Shown: positions 51,253 through 60,679 of the stretch, in pieces | Position numbering within the stretch: the stretch's first letter is position 1 | Layout of the letters: the number at the start of each line of letters is the position of its first letter | DNA from: Phycisphaeraceae bacterium | GTDB taxonomy: Bacteria; Planctomycetota; Phycisphaerae; Phycisphaerales; UBA1924 | Assembly (NCBI GenBank): GCA_019636625.1 | Contig: JAHBXE010000009.1 | Span: 62,001 to 126,000, forward strand | DNA length: 64,000 bases | Direction of reading: 5' to 3' | Notes under the pieces: generated by a model | Database searches by the model: none | Told to the model about the DNA's origin: nothing | Seen by the model: only the letters and a program-made list of their open reading frames with translations | Program-made: the position numbers and the translations under genes

Positions 51253-54138
51253 GTGCAGCACCCCTCGCGCCGCCATGCCTCCTCCCGCCCCGCCGCGCTC
51301 CTGACCCTTCTCGCCGGATTTGCCCTTGGTCAACTCCCCGTGCTGGCACAGGATCAGCCCCCATCCGAAGACGACCTGGCCAAAAGGCAGGCCATGGAAG
51401 CCGAGCAGGCGGCTCAGTCCCAGATGAAGAAGGAGATCGAAGCCAAGGAGGCCGCCGCCGCTGGCTCCGGCCGCACACGCGCCACCGCCGTTACGCAGCC
51501 CGGACAGGCCCCCGCCCGCTCCGCGACCGGCAGCGCCACCGGAAGTGCGACCGGCGCTGCACCCCGCGGCGGCGCCACCCGGGGTCCCGGCCTGAACGTC
51601 CAGACCTCTTCCCCCACCGGTGCGCAGCCCGGGCGCGCCTCGGGCGCGATCCGCCCCGATGAAGTCTCCCTCGCCGCCTATTCCGAAGGCATCGACCTCA
51701 AGGTGCTCGTTGAGTACGTCGCGGAAACCCTTCAAATCAACATCGTGGCCTCCGACAACCTCCAAGGCAGCGTCGTCCTCAATGCCCCCGTCGTCGTCAA
51801 GAAGACCGAACTTCTCACGCTCCTCGATGCCCTGCTCGAGCAGTACAACTTCACCATCACGTACGACCCCCAGACTGGTTTCTACAAGGTCCTCCAGCTC
51901 GACAGCATCACCGTCACCTTCGACGGCGACCGCCCCACGACGCGCATCATCGCCACGCCCACCGTCCGCCCCTCCGCCCTCGCCGAACCCCTCAACCAGC
52001 ACATCGGCACCGTGGCCGCCGCGGCCGGCCAGGGCGGCGCCGCCCGCAGCCGCATCAGCTTCCTCGACGACCTCGGCGTGATCGTCGTCACGGACTCCCC
52101 GCGCCGTATCGAGCTGATGCAGCAGTTCATCAACGTGCTCAGCGCCCGCTTCGCCGAGCAGCAGCACATCCGCTTCGACCTCGAACATATCTCCGCCTCC
52201 ACCGCCCGCGCCCGTGTTCTCGAACTTGTGGGACGCTCCTCGCCCACGGCCCTCCTCAGCGGGGCCGGCGCCCCGGGCCAGCCCCTGGCCGTACCCGGCC
52301 TTACGGGCGCCAACTTCGACAACCTCGCCGACCGCCTCATCGCCGACGCCCAGAGCAACGCCCTCATCCTGCGCGGCTACCCGGAGGAAGAGACCAAGAT
52401 CCGCTCCCTCCTCACCATCCTCGACCGACCCGGCTCTCTCGAGTACAAGCAGTACTTCGCCGGGTCCGCCGCGCTCCAGATCGCCCAACTCGCCGAGCGC
52501 TTCGGCTTCGGCACGGTTGAAACCGTCGAAACCGCCACCTCCCGCGACCAGACCGGGACCATCCAGGGCGCCAACATCCGCGCCCAGCAGAACCCCCTCA
52601 ACCTGCTCCAGCAGAACACACAGGCCGGCCTGGGCGGACCCGTGATGGTCGTCGATCCATCGCGCGGGGCCATCACCTACAACGGCACCGCGTCCCAGCA
52701 GGCCGCCCTCCAGAAGCTCATCGCCTCCTTCAATCCCCAGCTCGAGATCGTCGAGTTCCGCGCGTACAAGATCAAGAACATGCCCGCGACCGACATGGCC
52801 GACCTCCTCACCGCCCTCATCTTCAACGAGGAAGTCTCCCGCTCCGACACCAGCAACTCGTTCCTTCCCGGCTCCGGCCGCCGCGGCTCTTCTTCCCGTA
52901 CCAACCGCTCCACCGGATCCGGCTCCTCCTCTCTCAACCAGCTCGGCATCGAGCAGACCGGTTCCGCGCGCCCCCAATCCAACCAGCGGTCCAACACCTC
53001 CCGCGGCGGCTCGTTCAGCGTTGGCGGACGCACCGGCGGCCCTCTCTCCATCTCCGCCCCGGGCCAGCCCGAGGGTGACGGCGTCGCCGCCATCGGCGGG
53101 CAGGATGTCTTCCTCACGGCTGACTCCGCGAACAACCAGGTCGTCGCCAAGGCCACCGCACGCGACCACGTCCAGATCGCCAAGCTCATCGACAAGCTCG
53201 ACCAGCGACGGCCCCAGGTCAACATCGAGGTCCAGATCGTTTCCGTCTCCGCGACCGACGACTTCCGCCTCGCCTTTGAGGCCCAGGGCGTCTTCGACCG
53301 CGGCCGCGACGGCGCCTTCAACACCAACTTCGGCCTCGGCAACTTTGTCGGCACGACCACCGGCAGCACGACGACCCAGGGCAACTTCGTCGGCCCCAAG
53401 AGCGTCGTCACCAACCTCGCCGGCTTGACCGCCGCCATCGTCCGCTCCGACCACGTTCCGATCATCATGACCGCGCTCAAGCGCAACGCGGACACCCGCA
53501 TCCTCTCCAGCCCCCAACTCCTCGTCGATGACAACGAGTTCGCCGAGATCGTGAGCCTCGACCTCCAGCCCACCACCACCACCCAAATCGGCAACACCAC
53601 ATCCCAGACCGCCTTCGGCGGGTACGAGGAAGCGGGCACGACCCTCGCCGTCACCCCCAGCATCTCCGAAGGCGGCTACATGCGACTCGAGTACCAGATT
53701 ACCCTCTCCAACTTCATCGGCACCGGCTCCGCCGGCGTCCCCCCGCCAAAGCAGGAACGCAGCGTCTCCTCCAGTTCCGTCACCATCCCCGGGAACGCCA
53801 CCATCATCGTCGGCGGCATCAAGCTCAACTCCGAGGGCAAGACCATCGTCAAGGTGCCCCTCCTCGGCGACATCCCCATTGTCGGCCATCTGTTCAGCGA
53901 CACCAACAAGGCCAACACCTCCACACGTCTCTACGTCTTCATCACCCCTCGCATCATGCGCGACGTCAACTTCGGCGACGTCTCTCTCCTCACGCGCGGC
54001 CACGCCGAGGACGCCGGCGTCAAGACCGACGGCCCACCCTTGCTGCCGATCATGATGAAGATGAACGATCGCACCACCCCGCCCGTCCCCTCCGCCGCCG
54101 CCAAGCGCGAAGATGAACCCGAAGGAACCCAGCCCTGA
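51253..54138 (+). CDS. Type II secretion/type IV pilus secretin (GspD-like)
   Basis: 961 residues from GTG at 51253 (GGAGA about nine bases upstream). Signal peptide to about residue 30 (…GQLPVLAQ), a low-complexity Ala/Thr/Gly linker, N0/N1-type secretin domains with repeats of VVLNAPVVVKKTELLTLLDA type, a Ser/Gly-rich insert, then the secretin channel: QVNIEVQIVSVSATDDF, VTPSISEGGYMRLEYQITLSNF, TIIVGGIKLNSEGKTIVKVP, GDIPIVGHLF and LYVFITPRI. It forms the outer-membrane pore. It overlaps the following GspE gene by four bases. No other T2SS core gene (gspF, gspG) is in the window. Confidence 0.9.
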   Translation: MQHPSRRHASSRPAALLTLLAGFALGQLPVLAQDQPPSEDDLAKRQAMEAEQAAQSQMKKEIEAKEAAAAGSGRTRATAVTQPGQAPARSATGSATGSATGAAPRGGATRGPGLNVQTSSPTGAQPGRASGAIRPDEVSLAAYSEGIDLKVLVEYVAETLQINIVASDNLQGSVVLNAPVVVKKTELLTLLDALLEQYNFTITYDPQTGFYKVLQLDSITVTFDGDRPTTRIIATPTVRPSALAEPLNQHIGTVAAAAGQGGAARSRISFLDDLGVIVVTDSPRRIELMQQFINVLSARFAEQQHIRFDLEHISASTARARVLELVGRSSPTALLSGAGAPGQPLAVPGLTGANFDNLADRLIADAQSNALILRGYPEEETKIRSLLTILDRPGSLEYKQYFAGSAALQIAQLAERFGFGTVETVETATSRDQTGTIQGANIRAQQNPLNLLQQNTQAGLGGPVMVVDPSRGAITYNGTASQQAALQKLIASFNPQLEIVEFRAYKIKNMPATDMADLLTALIFNEEVSRSDTSNSFLPGSGRRGSSSRTNRSTGSGSSSLNQLGIEQTGSARPQSNQRSNTSRGGSFSVGGRTGGPLSISAPGQPEGDGVAAIGGQDVFLTADSANNQVVAKATARDHVQIAKLIDKLDQRRPQVNIEVQIVSVSATDDFRLAFEAQGVFDRGRDGAFNTNFGLGNFVGTTTGSTTTQGNFVGPKSVVTNLAGLTAAIVRSDHVPIIMTALKRNADTRILSSPQLLVDDNEFAEIVSLDLQPTTTTQIGNTTSQTAFGGYEEAGTTLAVTPSISEGGYMRLEYQITLSNFIGTGSAGVPPPKQERSVSSSSVTIPGNATIIVGGIKLNSEGKTIVKVPLLGDIPIVGHLFSDTNKANTSTRLYVFITPRIMRDVNFGDVSLLTRGHAEDAGVKTDGPPLLPIMMKMNDRTTPPVPSAAAKREDEPEGTQP

Positions 54139-55838
54139 GTCCACGCTCCTCCCAACTCGCCCTCCGCGATCCGGCCCTCCCCACCGCGCCCCGCGGCGAG
54201 TGGGCCCGCATCGCCGACCTCCTCGGCCCGCTCAAGATCTCGCCGGACCAGCTCAGCAAGCTCCCCGCCGAGCCCGGCTCCGATGAAGAGCCGTGGGATG
54301 TCCTGCTCTCCCTCCTCGCCCTTGACGAGCAGACCGCCCTCCTCCGCCTCGCCGACCGCACGGGCCTCCGCTTCATCGCCGAGCCCCGGCTCCACGAGTC
54401 CGCCAGCCGTTTCTACGAGGTCGTCCCCGCCGACGTCGCGCGCCGGCACCACATCGCAGGCCTGGAATCCGACGGCCGAACCATGACCGTCGTCACCGCG
54501 CAGCCCATGCAGCCCGCCACCTTCTCCCTCGTGGAGGAGCATCTCGGCCTGCCCATCAAGATCGCCTTCGCCCCGCGCGCCGGCGTCGCCAACCTCATCA
54601 ACCGCGGCTACGAACAGCGCCAGGACCTCGTCACCGAGATCATCGAGGAAATGCCCCTCGACGAGGCCGCCATCGCCACCGCCGCGGGCTCCATCGGCAA
54701 TGCCACCGATCTCCTCCAGCTCGCCCGCCAGACGCCCGTCATCCGCCTGGTCAACATGATCCTCTTCGAGGCCCTCCGCCGGCGCGCATCCGACATCCAT
54801 GTTCATCCGCTGGAGACTCGCCTCGTCATCCGCTTCCGCATCGACGGCATGCTCCTCGACGCCTTCAGCCCCCCGCTCTCCCTCGCCTCCGCGATCAGCT
54901 CGCGCCTCAAGGTCATGACCGAGCTCGACATCGCCAACCGCCACAGCCCGCAGGACGGCCACACCACCGTCCGCATCGGCAGCCACAAGATCGACATCCG
55001 CATGTCGGTCATCCCCACCATCTACGGCGAGCGCATCGTCCTCCGCCTCCTCGATCAATCGCAGACCCAGCTCTCCCTCGACCAGGTCGGCATGAGCCCC
55101 GAGATGCAGCGCCAGCTCATCTCCCTCATCGACCGCCCCAACGGCATGGTCCTCGTCACCGGCCCCACTGGCTCGGGCAAGACGACCACGCTCTACGCCG
55201 CGCTCGGCAAGGTCGACCGCGGCAGCCGCAACGTCATGACCATCGAAGACCCCGTCGAGTACCACCTCGAAGGGATCTCGCAAATGCAGGTCAACCCCAA
55301 GCGCAACGTCACCTTCGCCACGGGCCTGCGCTCCCTCCTCCGCCAGGACCCCGACGTCATCCTCGTCGGCGAAATCCGCGACAAGGAAACCGCCGAGCTC
55401 GCCATCCAGGCCTCCCTCACCGGCCACCTCGTCCTCGCCACGCTGCACACCAATGACGCCCCCAGCGCCATCCCCCGCCTCGTCGATATCGGCGTCCCTC
55501 CCTACCTCATCACCTCCTCCCTCCTCGGCGTGCTCGCCCAGCGCCTCCTGCGCCGCGTCTGCAAGACCTGCGGCGGCACGGGCAAGGACACGTCTGGCAC
55601 CGAAGCGACCGCCCGCTGCGAAGCCTGCTACGGCACCGGCTACAAGGGCCGCCTCGCCGTCTACGAGATCATGCTCATGACCGAAGAGCTCCGCCGCCTC
55701 ACCGCCCAGAACGCCGACGCCATCACCCTCGCCGACGCCGCCAAGCGAGCCGGCTTCGCCAACATGCACGTGGATGCCGAAGACAAAGCCCGCGCCGGCA
55801 TCACCACCATGGAAGAAATCAAGCGCGTCCTGTTCTGA
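54135..55838 (+). CDS. Type II secretion ATPase GspE/PilB, non-AUG (CTG) start
   Basis: 567 residues if translation starts at CTG 54135, which overlaps the secretin TGA (CTGA) and has GAAGGA eight bases upstream. From there the frame is fully coding: an N-terminal MshEN-like domain (ALLRLADRTGLRF … FYEVVPADVARR) followed by the ATPase with GPTGSGKTTTLYA near 343, the Asp box, Walker B DPDVILVGEIRD and the zinc tetracysteine CKTCGGTG…CEACYGTG. The first ATG (54483) would cut off the conserved N-terminal domain, and no ATG, GTG or TTG occurs before it. The ATPase powers pseudopilus assembly through the secretin. Confidence 0.85.
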   Translation: MSPRSSQLALRDPALPTAPRGEWARIADLLGPLKISPDQLSKLPAEPGSDEEPWDVLLSLLALDEQTALLRLADRTGLRFIAEPRLHESASRFYEVVPADVARRHHIAGLESDGRTMTVVTAQPMQPATFSLVEEHLGLPIKIAFAPRAGVANLINRGYEQRQDLVTEIIEEMPLDEAAIATAAGSIGNATDLLQLARQTPVIRLVNMILFEALRRRASDIHVHPLETRLVIRFRIDGMLLDAFSPPLSLASAISSRLKVMTELDIANRHSPQDGHTTVRIGSHKIDIRMSVIPTIYGERIVLRLLDQSQTQLSLDQVGMSPEMQRQLISLIDRPNGMVLVTGPTGSGKTTTLYAALGKVDRGSRNVMTIEDPVEYHLEGISQMQVNPKRNVTFATGLRSLLRQDPDVILVGEIRDKETAELAIQASLTGHLVLATLHTNDAPSAIPRLVDIGVPPYLITSSLLGVLAQRLLRRVCKTCGGTGKDTSGTEATARCEACYGTGYKGRLAVYEIMLMTEELRRLTAQNADAITLADAAKRAGFANMHVDAEDKARAGITTMEEIKRVLF

Positions 55839-55923
55839 CGTCGTGTTCTACGTGCCGTCGACGTTGGCTCCGCAACTTCGATGCTCCGGCAACTTCAAAG
55901 CTCCCGAACCGCCCGCAACTCTT

Positions 55924-56030
55924 CGCCCCTGAAAGGGGCGAGCGATGGTTGCCAGGGGCTGAGCGAGTCTTCGAGCGATGCCCCTGGAATGGCCTCTAAG
56001 TTCTCAGCACCCGTGAAACGGGTGCACGAA
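55924..56030. repeat. Three extragenic hairpins of the CCCCTGAAAGGGG/CCCGTGAAACGGG type
   Basis: CGCCCCTGAAAGGGGCG (55924-55940), a longer hairpin with CCAGGGGC and GCCCCTGG arms (55952-55987), and GCACCCGTGAAACGGGTGC (56007-56025). They fill the gap between gspE and a convergent small membrane protein gene. Similar GAAA-loop hairpins are common planctomycete intergenic elements. No U-tract, though they may still end transcription. Confidence 0.65.
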
Positions 56031-56044
56031 AACGCGCCACGTCA

Positions 56045-56434
56045 TTACCGCATCGGATGAGTCGACTCGGGCGGACACTGATTCGGATCACGAGGAATCT
56101 GTGGCTTCCCTTGCCGCGCAGCAACAGGGTTTTTTGCTACAAGGCTCGCCGCCACGAAAACACACCCCTGGCCCACCAGGACAAACATCCATATCGCGGA
56201 GTCTCGCGATATCATGGTTTCGAGCCCTTTGAAGAGCTCATTGGTGTAATTCGGAGAGCCAACCTGCTGCGGCGTTGCCTCCATGACCTTGCCATCCTTG
56301 ATCAGCATGCGGTAGTTGGATCCAACCAAATAGGTTGTCGCGCCATAGGTTCCTAGCCCTGCTGGCCACATGAAAAGCCCCAGCAGAATATTGGCGATCC
56401 CGGCAATCAGACATAAGAGCTTGAGACCTCTCAT
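56045..56434 (-). CDS. Small membrane protein, hypothetical
   Basis: 129 residues from ATG at 56434: two transmembrane segments (about 5-30 and 80-102) flanking a polar loop with a K-D-G-K-V-M-E-A-T motif. Clearly lower GC and different codon use than neighbours, which suggests a recent arrival. No family recognised; no signal for function from neighbours. Confidence 0.5.
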   Translation of the reverse strand: MRGLKLLCLIAGIANILLGLFMWPAGLGTYGATTYLVGSNYRMLIKDGKVMEATPQQVGSPNYTNELFKGLETMISRDSAIWMFVLVGQGCVFVAASLVAKNPVAARQGKPQIPRDPNQCPPESTHPMR

Positions 56435-56517
56435 TGTGTGTTCCCATATCCGTACGTCTCATTGCGTTCGATTGATCCATCGTAATGTTGTGCCAACCGT
56501 CTCGCGCGAGCGAACCC

Positions 56518-57129
56518 ATGCAACTCCCCACCCCCGTCCTCCCCATCTCCCTCACCCCCACCACCCTCACCGGCCGCCTCACGCGCCTCGAACCCCTCAC
56601 CCTCCACCATTCCCGCGGCCTCTTTTCCGCCGCCACACCCGAAGTCTTCCAATTCCTCTACATCCAACCAACCCCCTGGACCTCCGAAGGCTTCGACGCC
56701 TACATCAACACCCTCAACGCCGATCCAACGCGAGTCCCCCTCGCCGTCATCCACCAACCCACCGACACCGTCATCGGCTCCTCCAGTTTCCTCGGCATCC
56801 GCCCCAATGACCGCAGCGCCGAGATCGGCACGACCTGGTACAGCGCCGCCCACCAAGGCACGCTCGTCAACCCCGAGTGCAAACTCCTGATGCTCCGCCA
56901 CCTCTTCGAGACCGTGGGCTGCCAACGCATGTGGTTCCGCGTCGACACCCGCAACAGTCGAAGCATGGCCGCCGTCACGAAACTCGGCGCCCGCCTCGAC
57001 GGCGTCCTCCGCCGCATGTCCATCGACCGCTTCGGCTACGCGAGAGACATGGCCGAATTCAGCATCCTCTCCGAAGAGTGGCCCCCGATCAAAGCCAGGC
57101 TCATCGCCCGCCTCGGCTACGAACCGTAA
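56518..57129 (+). CDS. GNAT acetyltransferase (RimJ/RimL-like)
   Basis: 203 residues from ATG at 56518. The Acetyltransf_3 layout is visible: LRLEPL-type start (TGRLTRLEPLTLHHSRGL), VIGSSSFLGIRPNDRSAEIG, acetyl-CoA region NPECKLLMLRHLFE and VDTRNSRSMAAVTKLGARLDGVLRR. Proteins of this type acetylate protein N-termini or small amines; the target here is unknown. The gene is single and flanked by unrelated genes. Confidence 0.85.
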   Translation: MQLPTPVLPISLTPTTLTGRLTRLEPLTLHHSRGLFSAATPEVFQFLYIQPTPWTSEGFDAYINTLNADPTRVPLAVIHQPTDTVIGSSSFLGIRPNDRSAEIGTTWYSAAHQGTLVNPECKLLMLRHLFETVGCQRMWFRVDTRNSRSMAAVTKLGARLDGVLRRMSIDRFGYARDMAEFSILSEEWPPIKARLIARLGYEP

Positions 57130-57257
57130 GTCCAAAGTCAGCACGCGGAGAAGAGGCCGTGTTTAAAGCCAGAAATACGTCAGGCTTTGGACTGCCCTGA
57201 GTCCCTTGTCCTTGCCTCTTGCTTCTTGGTTCGATTCTCGTTCCGCTTCGCACCGCC

Positions 57258-57285
57258 GCGTGATCTCCGCGTCTCCGCGTACCTG
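57258..57285. repeat. CTCCGCG-type degenerate repeat
   Basis: GTGATCTCCGCGTCTCCGCG, the reverse orientation of the CGCGGAG iterations at 17486-17526. It lies in the 186-bp gap before the MFS gene, which otherwise holds nothing that I can support. Confidence 0.45.
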
Positions 57286-57315
57286 CCTTTCTGGCTTTTG
57301 ATATTCTCTTCCCCC

Positions 57316-58662
57316 GTGTCCGAATCCAGAATCACCCCCCTCCAACGCCGCGGCCTCATCGCCGCGTGGCTCGGCTGGGCCTTCGACGGCCTCGACGGCT
57401 ACCTCTACATCATCGTCGCCTCCCGCTTTGTCCGGCAGCTGCTCGAGCAGGACAAGGGCACGACCGTCACCATGGCCGAGGTCGCCGCCAAGGCCGCCAT
57501 CATCCAAGGCTTCTTCCTGATCGGCTGGGCGCTCGGCGGCGCGGTCTTCGGTCGCATCGGCGACCACATCGGCCGCTCCAAGACCCTCATGCTCACCGTC
57601 CTCACCTACGCCGTCTTCACCGGCATGTCCTTCTTCGCCCAGGCATGGTGGCACCTGCTCATCTTCCGCTTCATCGCCGCCCTCGGCATCGGCGGTGAAT
57701 GGGCCGCCGGCTCCGCCCTCGTCAACGAAACCCTCCACCGCAAGCACCGCACCTGGGCCAGCGCCACGCTCCAGTCCGGCTACATGCTCGGCTGCATCGC
57801 CGCCGCCTTGACCGGCAAGCTCATGGCCGACCTCGAACCCCGGTGGGTCTTCGTCGTCGGCGTCCTCCCCGCCTTGCTCACGCTCTGGATCCGCCGCGCC
57901 GTCCCCGAGCCCGAAGCCTGGGCCAGGGAAGCCGCGAAGCAGAAACCACCGCCCGTCTCCGCCCTCTTCGGCAAGGGCCTGCTCCACATCACGCTGCTGA
58001 TCTCCGCCCTCACCTCCATCGCCCTCACCACCGTCTGGGCCTTCCTCTACTTCGCCCCCCAGGCGGCCCAGCAGATCCCCGAAGCACAGAACTGGACGCC
58101 GCCCCAGAAACAGACCTTCGCCTCCAACATCGCGATCTACTACTTCGCCGTCAACATCGCCGCCAACTACGCCGCGACCTACCTCGCCGCGCTCATCGGC
58201 TACCGCAAGACCTTCGCCCTCTTCCTCGCCGGCGCCATGGCCTCGTTCCTCATCGGCTTTGCCCGCCCGCTCACCCTCGACTCGATCTACATCGTCTACG
58301 GCTTCACCGCTTTCTTCGCTCTCGGCCTCTTCGGCCTCTTCCCCTTCTACATCCCGCCCCTGTTCCCCACCCTCGTCCGCACCCTCGGCGCCGGCTTCAC
58401 CTACAACATCGGCCGCATCTTTTCCAGCATCGGCGCCTTCGCGGGCGGATGGATCGCCGCCAGCGCCGGCGGCCCCGCCGCCGCCATCTGGTGGACCGGC
58501 TTCCTCTACATCCCCGGCGTCCTCGTCGCCCTCTTTATCCCCGAGGTCAAGGAACACAAGCCCCGCGCATGCTCATCCTGCGGGCACGACCTCGCCGCCA
58601 CGAAGGACCGCGAGGGTGCCGACGCCAAGTGTCCCGAGTGCGGAGCTCCGTTCATCATCTGA
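57316..58662 (+). CDS. MFS transporter with a C-terminal zinc ribbon
   Basis: 448 residues from GTG at 57316. Twelve transmembrane segments, with the MFS loop signature GRIGDHIGRSKTL between helices 2 and 3 and a sugar/metabolite:H+ symporter pattern (AWLGWAFDGLDGYLY … IGGEWAAGSALVNE) typical of the sialate/aromatic-acid type. After helix 12 a cytoplasmic tail carries CSSCGHDL and CPECGAPF, a complete two-CxxC zinc ribbon not usual in this family. Substrate unknown. Confidence 0.8.
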   Translation: MSESRITPLQRRGLIAAWLGWAFDGLDGYLYIIVASRFVRQLLEQDKGTTVTMAEVAAKAAIIQGFFLIGWALGGAVFGRIGDHIGRSKTLMLTVLTYAVFTGMSFFAQAWWHLLIFRFIAALGIGGEWAAGSALVNETLHRKHRTWASATLQSGYMLGCIAAALTGKLMADLEPRWVFVVGVLPALLTLWIRRAVPEPEAWAREAAKQKPPPVSALFGKGLLHITLLISALTSIALTTVWAFLYFAPQAAQQIPEAQNWTPPQKQTFASNIAIYYFAVNIAANYAATYLAALIGYRKTFALFLAGAMASFLIGFARPLTLDSIYIVYGFTAFFALGLFGLFPFYIPPLFPTLVRTLGAGFTYNIGRIFSSIGAFAGGWIAASAGGPAAAIWWTGFLYIPGVLVALFIPEVKEHKPRACSSCGHDLAATKDREGADAKCPECGAPFII

Positions 58663-58782
58663 CCTGATACGACTCCCGCGCCGTGCCGAGAACGGCGAAA
58701 GCTGAACTCGGCCGCCAGCGCCGGTTACCGCACCACCGAAGAGTTGGGCCGAGCAGGCCCGGTTCTTCCAGTCGCTCAACCC

Positions 58783-58899
58783 CTTGCGCACCTTGACCCG
58801 CACACCTTCCCCCAAAACCATCCCCGCACTATCAAAAACGCGGTCTTTCGACCCCTCAAGATGCGCAAACCCCTCTCCCCCTCACCTTGCGCACCTTGA
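58783..58899. repeat. CTTGCGCACCTTGA repeats at the nadE 3' end
   Basis: Exact copies at 58783-58796 and 58886-58899 and a variant in reverse orientation (TCAAGATGCGCAAA, 58856-58869). The same 14-mer is found at 307-434. The last copy directly touches the stop codon of nadE. The remainder of 58663-58900 has no supported gene. Confidence 0.75.
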
Positions 58900-58900
58900 A

Positions 58901-60658
58901 CTACTTCGCCCGCCACCCCTGCGCAATCGGCACCCGCCGCCCCGATCCGAACGCGACCGTCGTCACCTTCAGCCCCACCGCCGCCTGCTTCCGCTTGTAC
59001 TCCGCCACATCGATCATCCGCACCACCCGCCGCACCATCGCCTCTTCAAGCCCCGTCTCGCGCACGATCGTGCTCGGCGACTGCTTCCCCTCCACGTACC
59101 GCTCGATCACCACATCCAACTGCTCGTACGGCGGCAGCGAGTCCTGGTCCGTCTGGTCCGGCCGCAACTCGGCGCTCGGCGCCTTGGTGATGCTGCTCTC
59201 CGGGATCGGCGGCGCTGCAAACCCGCATACCCTCCAGTTCGCGTTCATCCACCGCGCCAGCCTGTACACCAACTGCTTCCCCACATCGATCAGCACCGCC
59301 AGCCCCCCGTTCATGTCCCCGTACAGCGTCGCGTACCCCACCGCCATCTCGCTCTTGTTCCCCGTCGTCAGCACGATCGCGCCCGTCCGGTTCGAGAACG
59401 CCATCAGCGTCGTTCCCCGCACACGCGATTGCAGGTTCTCCTCCGTTAAATCCGGCAGCTTCAACCCCAGCGTCGCCAACTCCATTGAAGCGAACAACGG
59501 ATCGATCACCTTCCGGAACCCCGTCACCGGCTCCTCGATCGGCACCGTCGCCGCCCGCATCCCCAATCGCTTCGCCAGCTCGTACGCATCCGACTTCGAA
59601 TGCTCCGACGAGTACTTGCTCGGCATCACCAGCCCCGTCACGTTCCCCGCGCCCAAAGCCGCCACCCCGATCGCCGCGACCACCGCCGAATCAATCCCAC
59701 CCGAGATCCCCAGCACCGCCGTCTTGAACCCCGTCTTGCGGCAGTAGTCCCGCGTTCCCAGCACCAGCGCCTTGAACAACTGCTCTTCGTTCGAGGCGGT
59801 CTGCACCGGATCTGAAATCTCCGGCAAGGGACCCCGCCGCGGAGCGTCGGGGCCACCCAGATCCCTCCCACCCAGGTCCACCACCAGCACGTGCTCCTCG
59901 AACCCCGGTCCCGCGGCGATCAACCTTCCACTCGGGTCGTACACCGCCGCGTGCCCGTCGAAGATCAGGTCATCGTTCCCGCCCACCTGGTTCACCGCCG
60001 CCACGTACGCCCCATGCCGCACCGCGTGCTTCTTCAGGATCTCCCGGTGCCGCTGCCCCTTGCCCATCACGAACGGGCTGGCGGAAGGACTGAGAATCAC
60101 CCTCGCCCCCGCCGCGGCCAGTTCCACCACGGGGTCCGCCGCATCCTCGTACCGGTTTGCAAACCCCGCATCCTCCCCCTTCCACAGGTCCTCGCAGATC
60201 GACAGCCCGCACTTCACCCCCTTGCAGTCAAACACAACCGCCCGCTTCCCGGGCGTGAAGTACCGATTCTCATCGAACACGTCGTACGTCGGCAGCAGGC
60301 GCTTGTCGTAGTAATCCACGAACGCGCCATCGCGGTACACGAGCAGCGAGTTAGCGATCCTCTGGACGGCACGGCTCCCCGAGGCGTGCCCTTCATCAGC
60401 CGGAAGCGCCGCCCCGAACACCACCGTAATCCCCTTTGTGTGCTGCTCGCCGATCCGCTTGGCCACGGAGGCGTTCTCATCGACGAAGCCCTCGTGCAGC
60501 AGCAGGTCCTTGGGCGGATACCCGCACAGCGCCAACTCCGGGAACACCACGACGTCCGCGCCCGCGGCCAGGGCCTCGTCGATCCGCTTCACGATCATCG
60601 CCGCGTTGGCTTCGATCGCGCCGACAATCGGGTTCAGTTGGACAAGAGCGAGTTTCAT
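58901..60658 (-). CDS. nadE: Glutamine-dependent NAD+ synthetase
   Basis: 585 residues from ATG at 60658. N-terminal nitrilase-type amidase with the triad Glu41 (FPELALCGYPP), Lys119 (YYDKRLLPTYDVF) and Cys155 (GLSICEDLW); C-terminal ATP-pyrophosphatase with the P-loop SGGIDSAVVAA near 300 and TGNKSEMAVGYAT. It amidates nicotinic acid adenine dinucleotide using ammonia channelled from glutamine. Full-length and intact. Upstream frame to 60685 is not conserved. Confidence 0.95.
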   Translation of the reverse strand: MKLALVQLNPIVGAIEANAAMIVKRIDEALAAGADVVVFPELALCGYPPKDLLLHEGFVDENASVAKRIGEQHTKGITVVFGAALPADEGHASGSRAVQRIANSLLVYRDGAFVDYYDKRLLPTYDVFDENRYFTPGKRAVVFDCKGVKCGLSICEDLWKGEDAGFANRYEDAADPVVELAAAGARVILSPSASPFVMGKGQRHREILKKHAVRHGAYVAAVNQVGGNDDLIFDGHAAVYDPSGRLIAAGPGFEEHVLVVDLGGRDLGGPDAPRRGPLPEISDPVQTASNEEQLFKALVLGTRDYCRKTGFKTAVLGISGGIDSAVVAAIGVAALGAGNVTGLVMPSKYSSEHSKSDAYELAKRLGMRAATVPIEEPVTGFRKVIDPLFASMELATLGLKLPDLTEENLQSRVRGTTLMAFSNRTGAIVLTTGNKSEMAVGYATLYGDMNGGLAVLIDVGKQLVYRLARWMNANWRVCGFAAPPIPESSITKAPSAELRPDQTDQDSLPPYEQLDVVIERYVEGKQSPSTIVRETGLEEAMVRRVVRMIDVAEYKRKQAAVGLKVTTVAFGSGRRVPIAQGWRAK

Positions 60659-60679
60659 TGATGGATCGTAAGAGGAGAC

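Noticed and set aside
50170..54144. A 1324-residue minus-strand ORF
   Set aside because: Only the part up to 51135 is a real gene (BtuF-like). The rest is the antisense of the secretin gene, Gly/Ala/Val/Asp-rich without domains, an effect of high GC at third positions.
54483..54486. ATG as the start of gspE
   Set aside because: About 116 residues of conserved-looking domain lie upstream in the same open frame, with a Shine-Dalgarno sequence placed for CTG 54135.
57225..57245. tRNA T-arm-like GGTTCGATTC
   Set aside because: No matching anticodon or acceptor stems at proper distances. No tRNA could be supported in the window.
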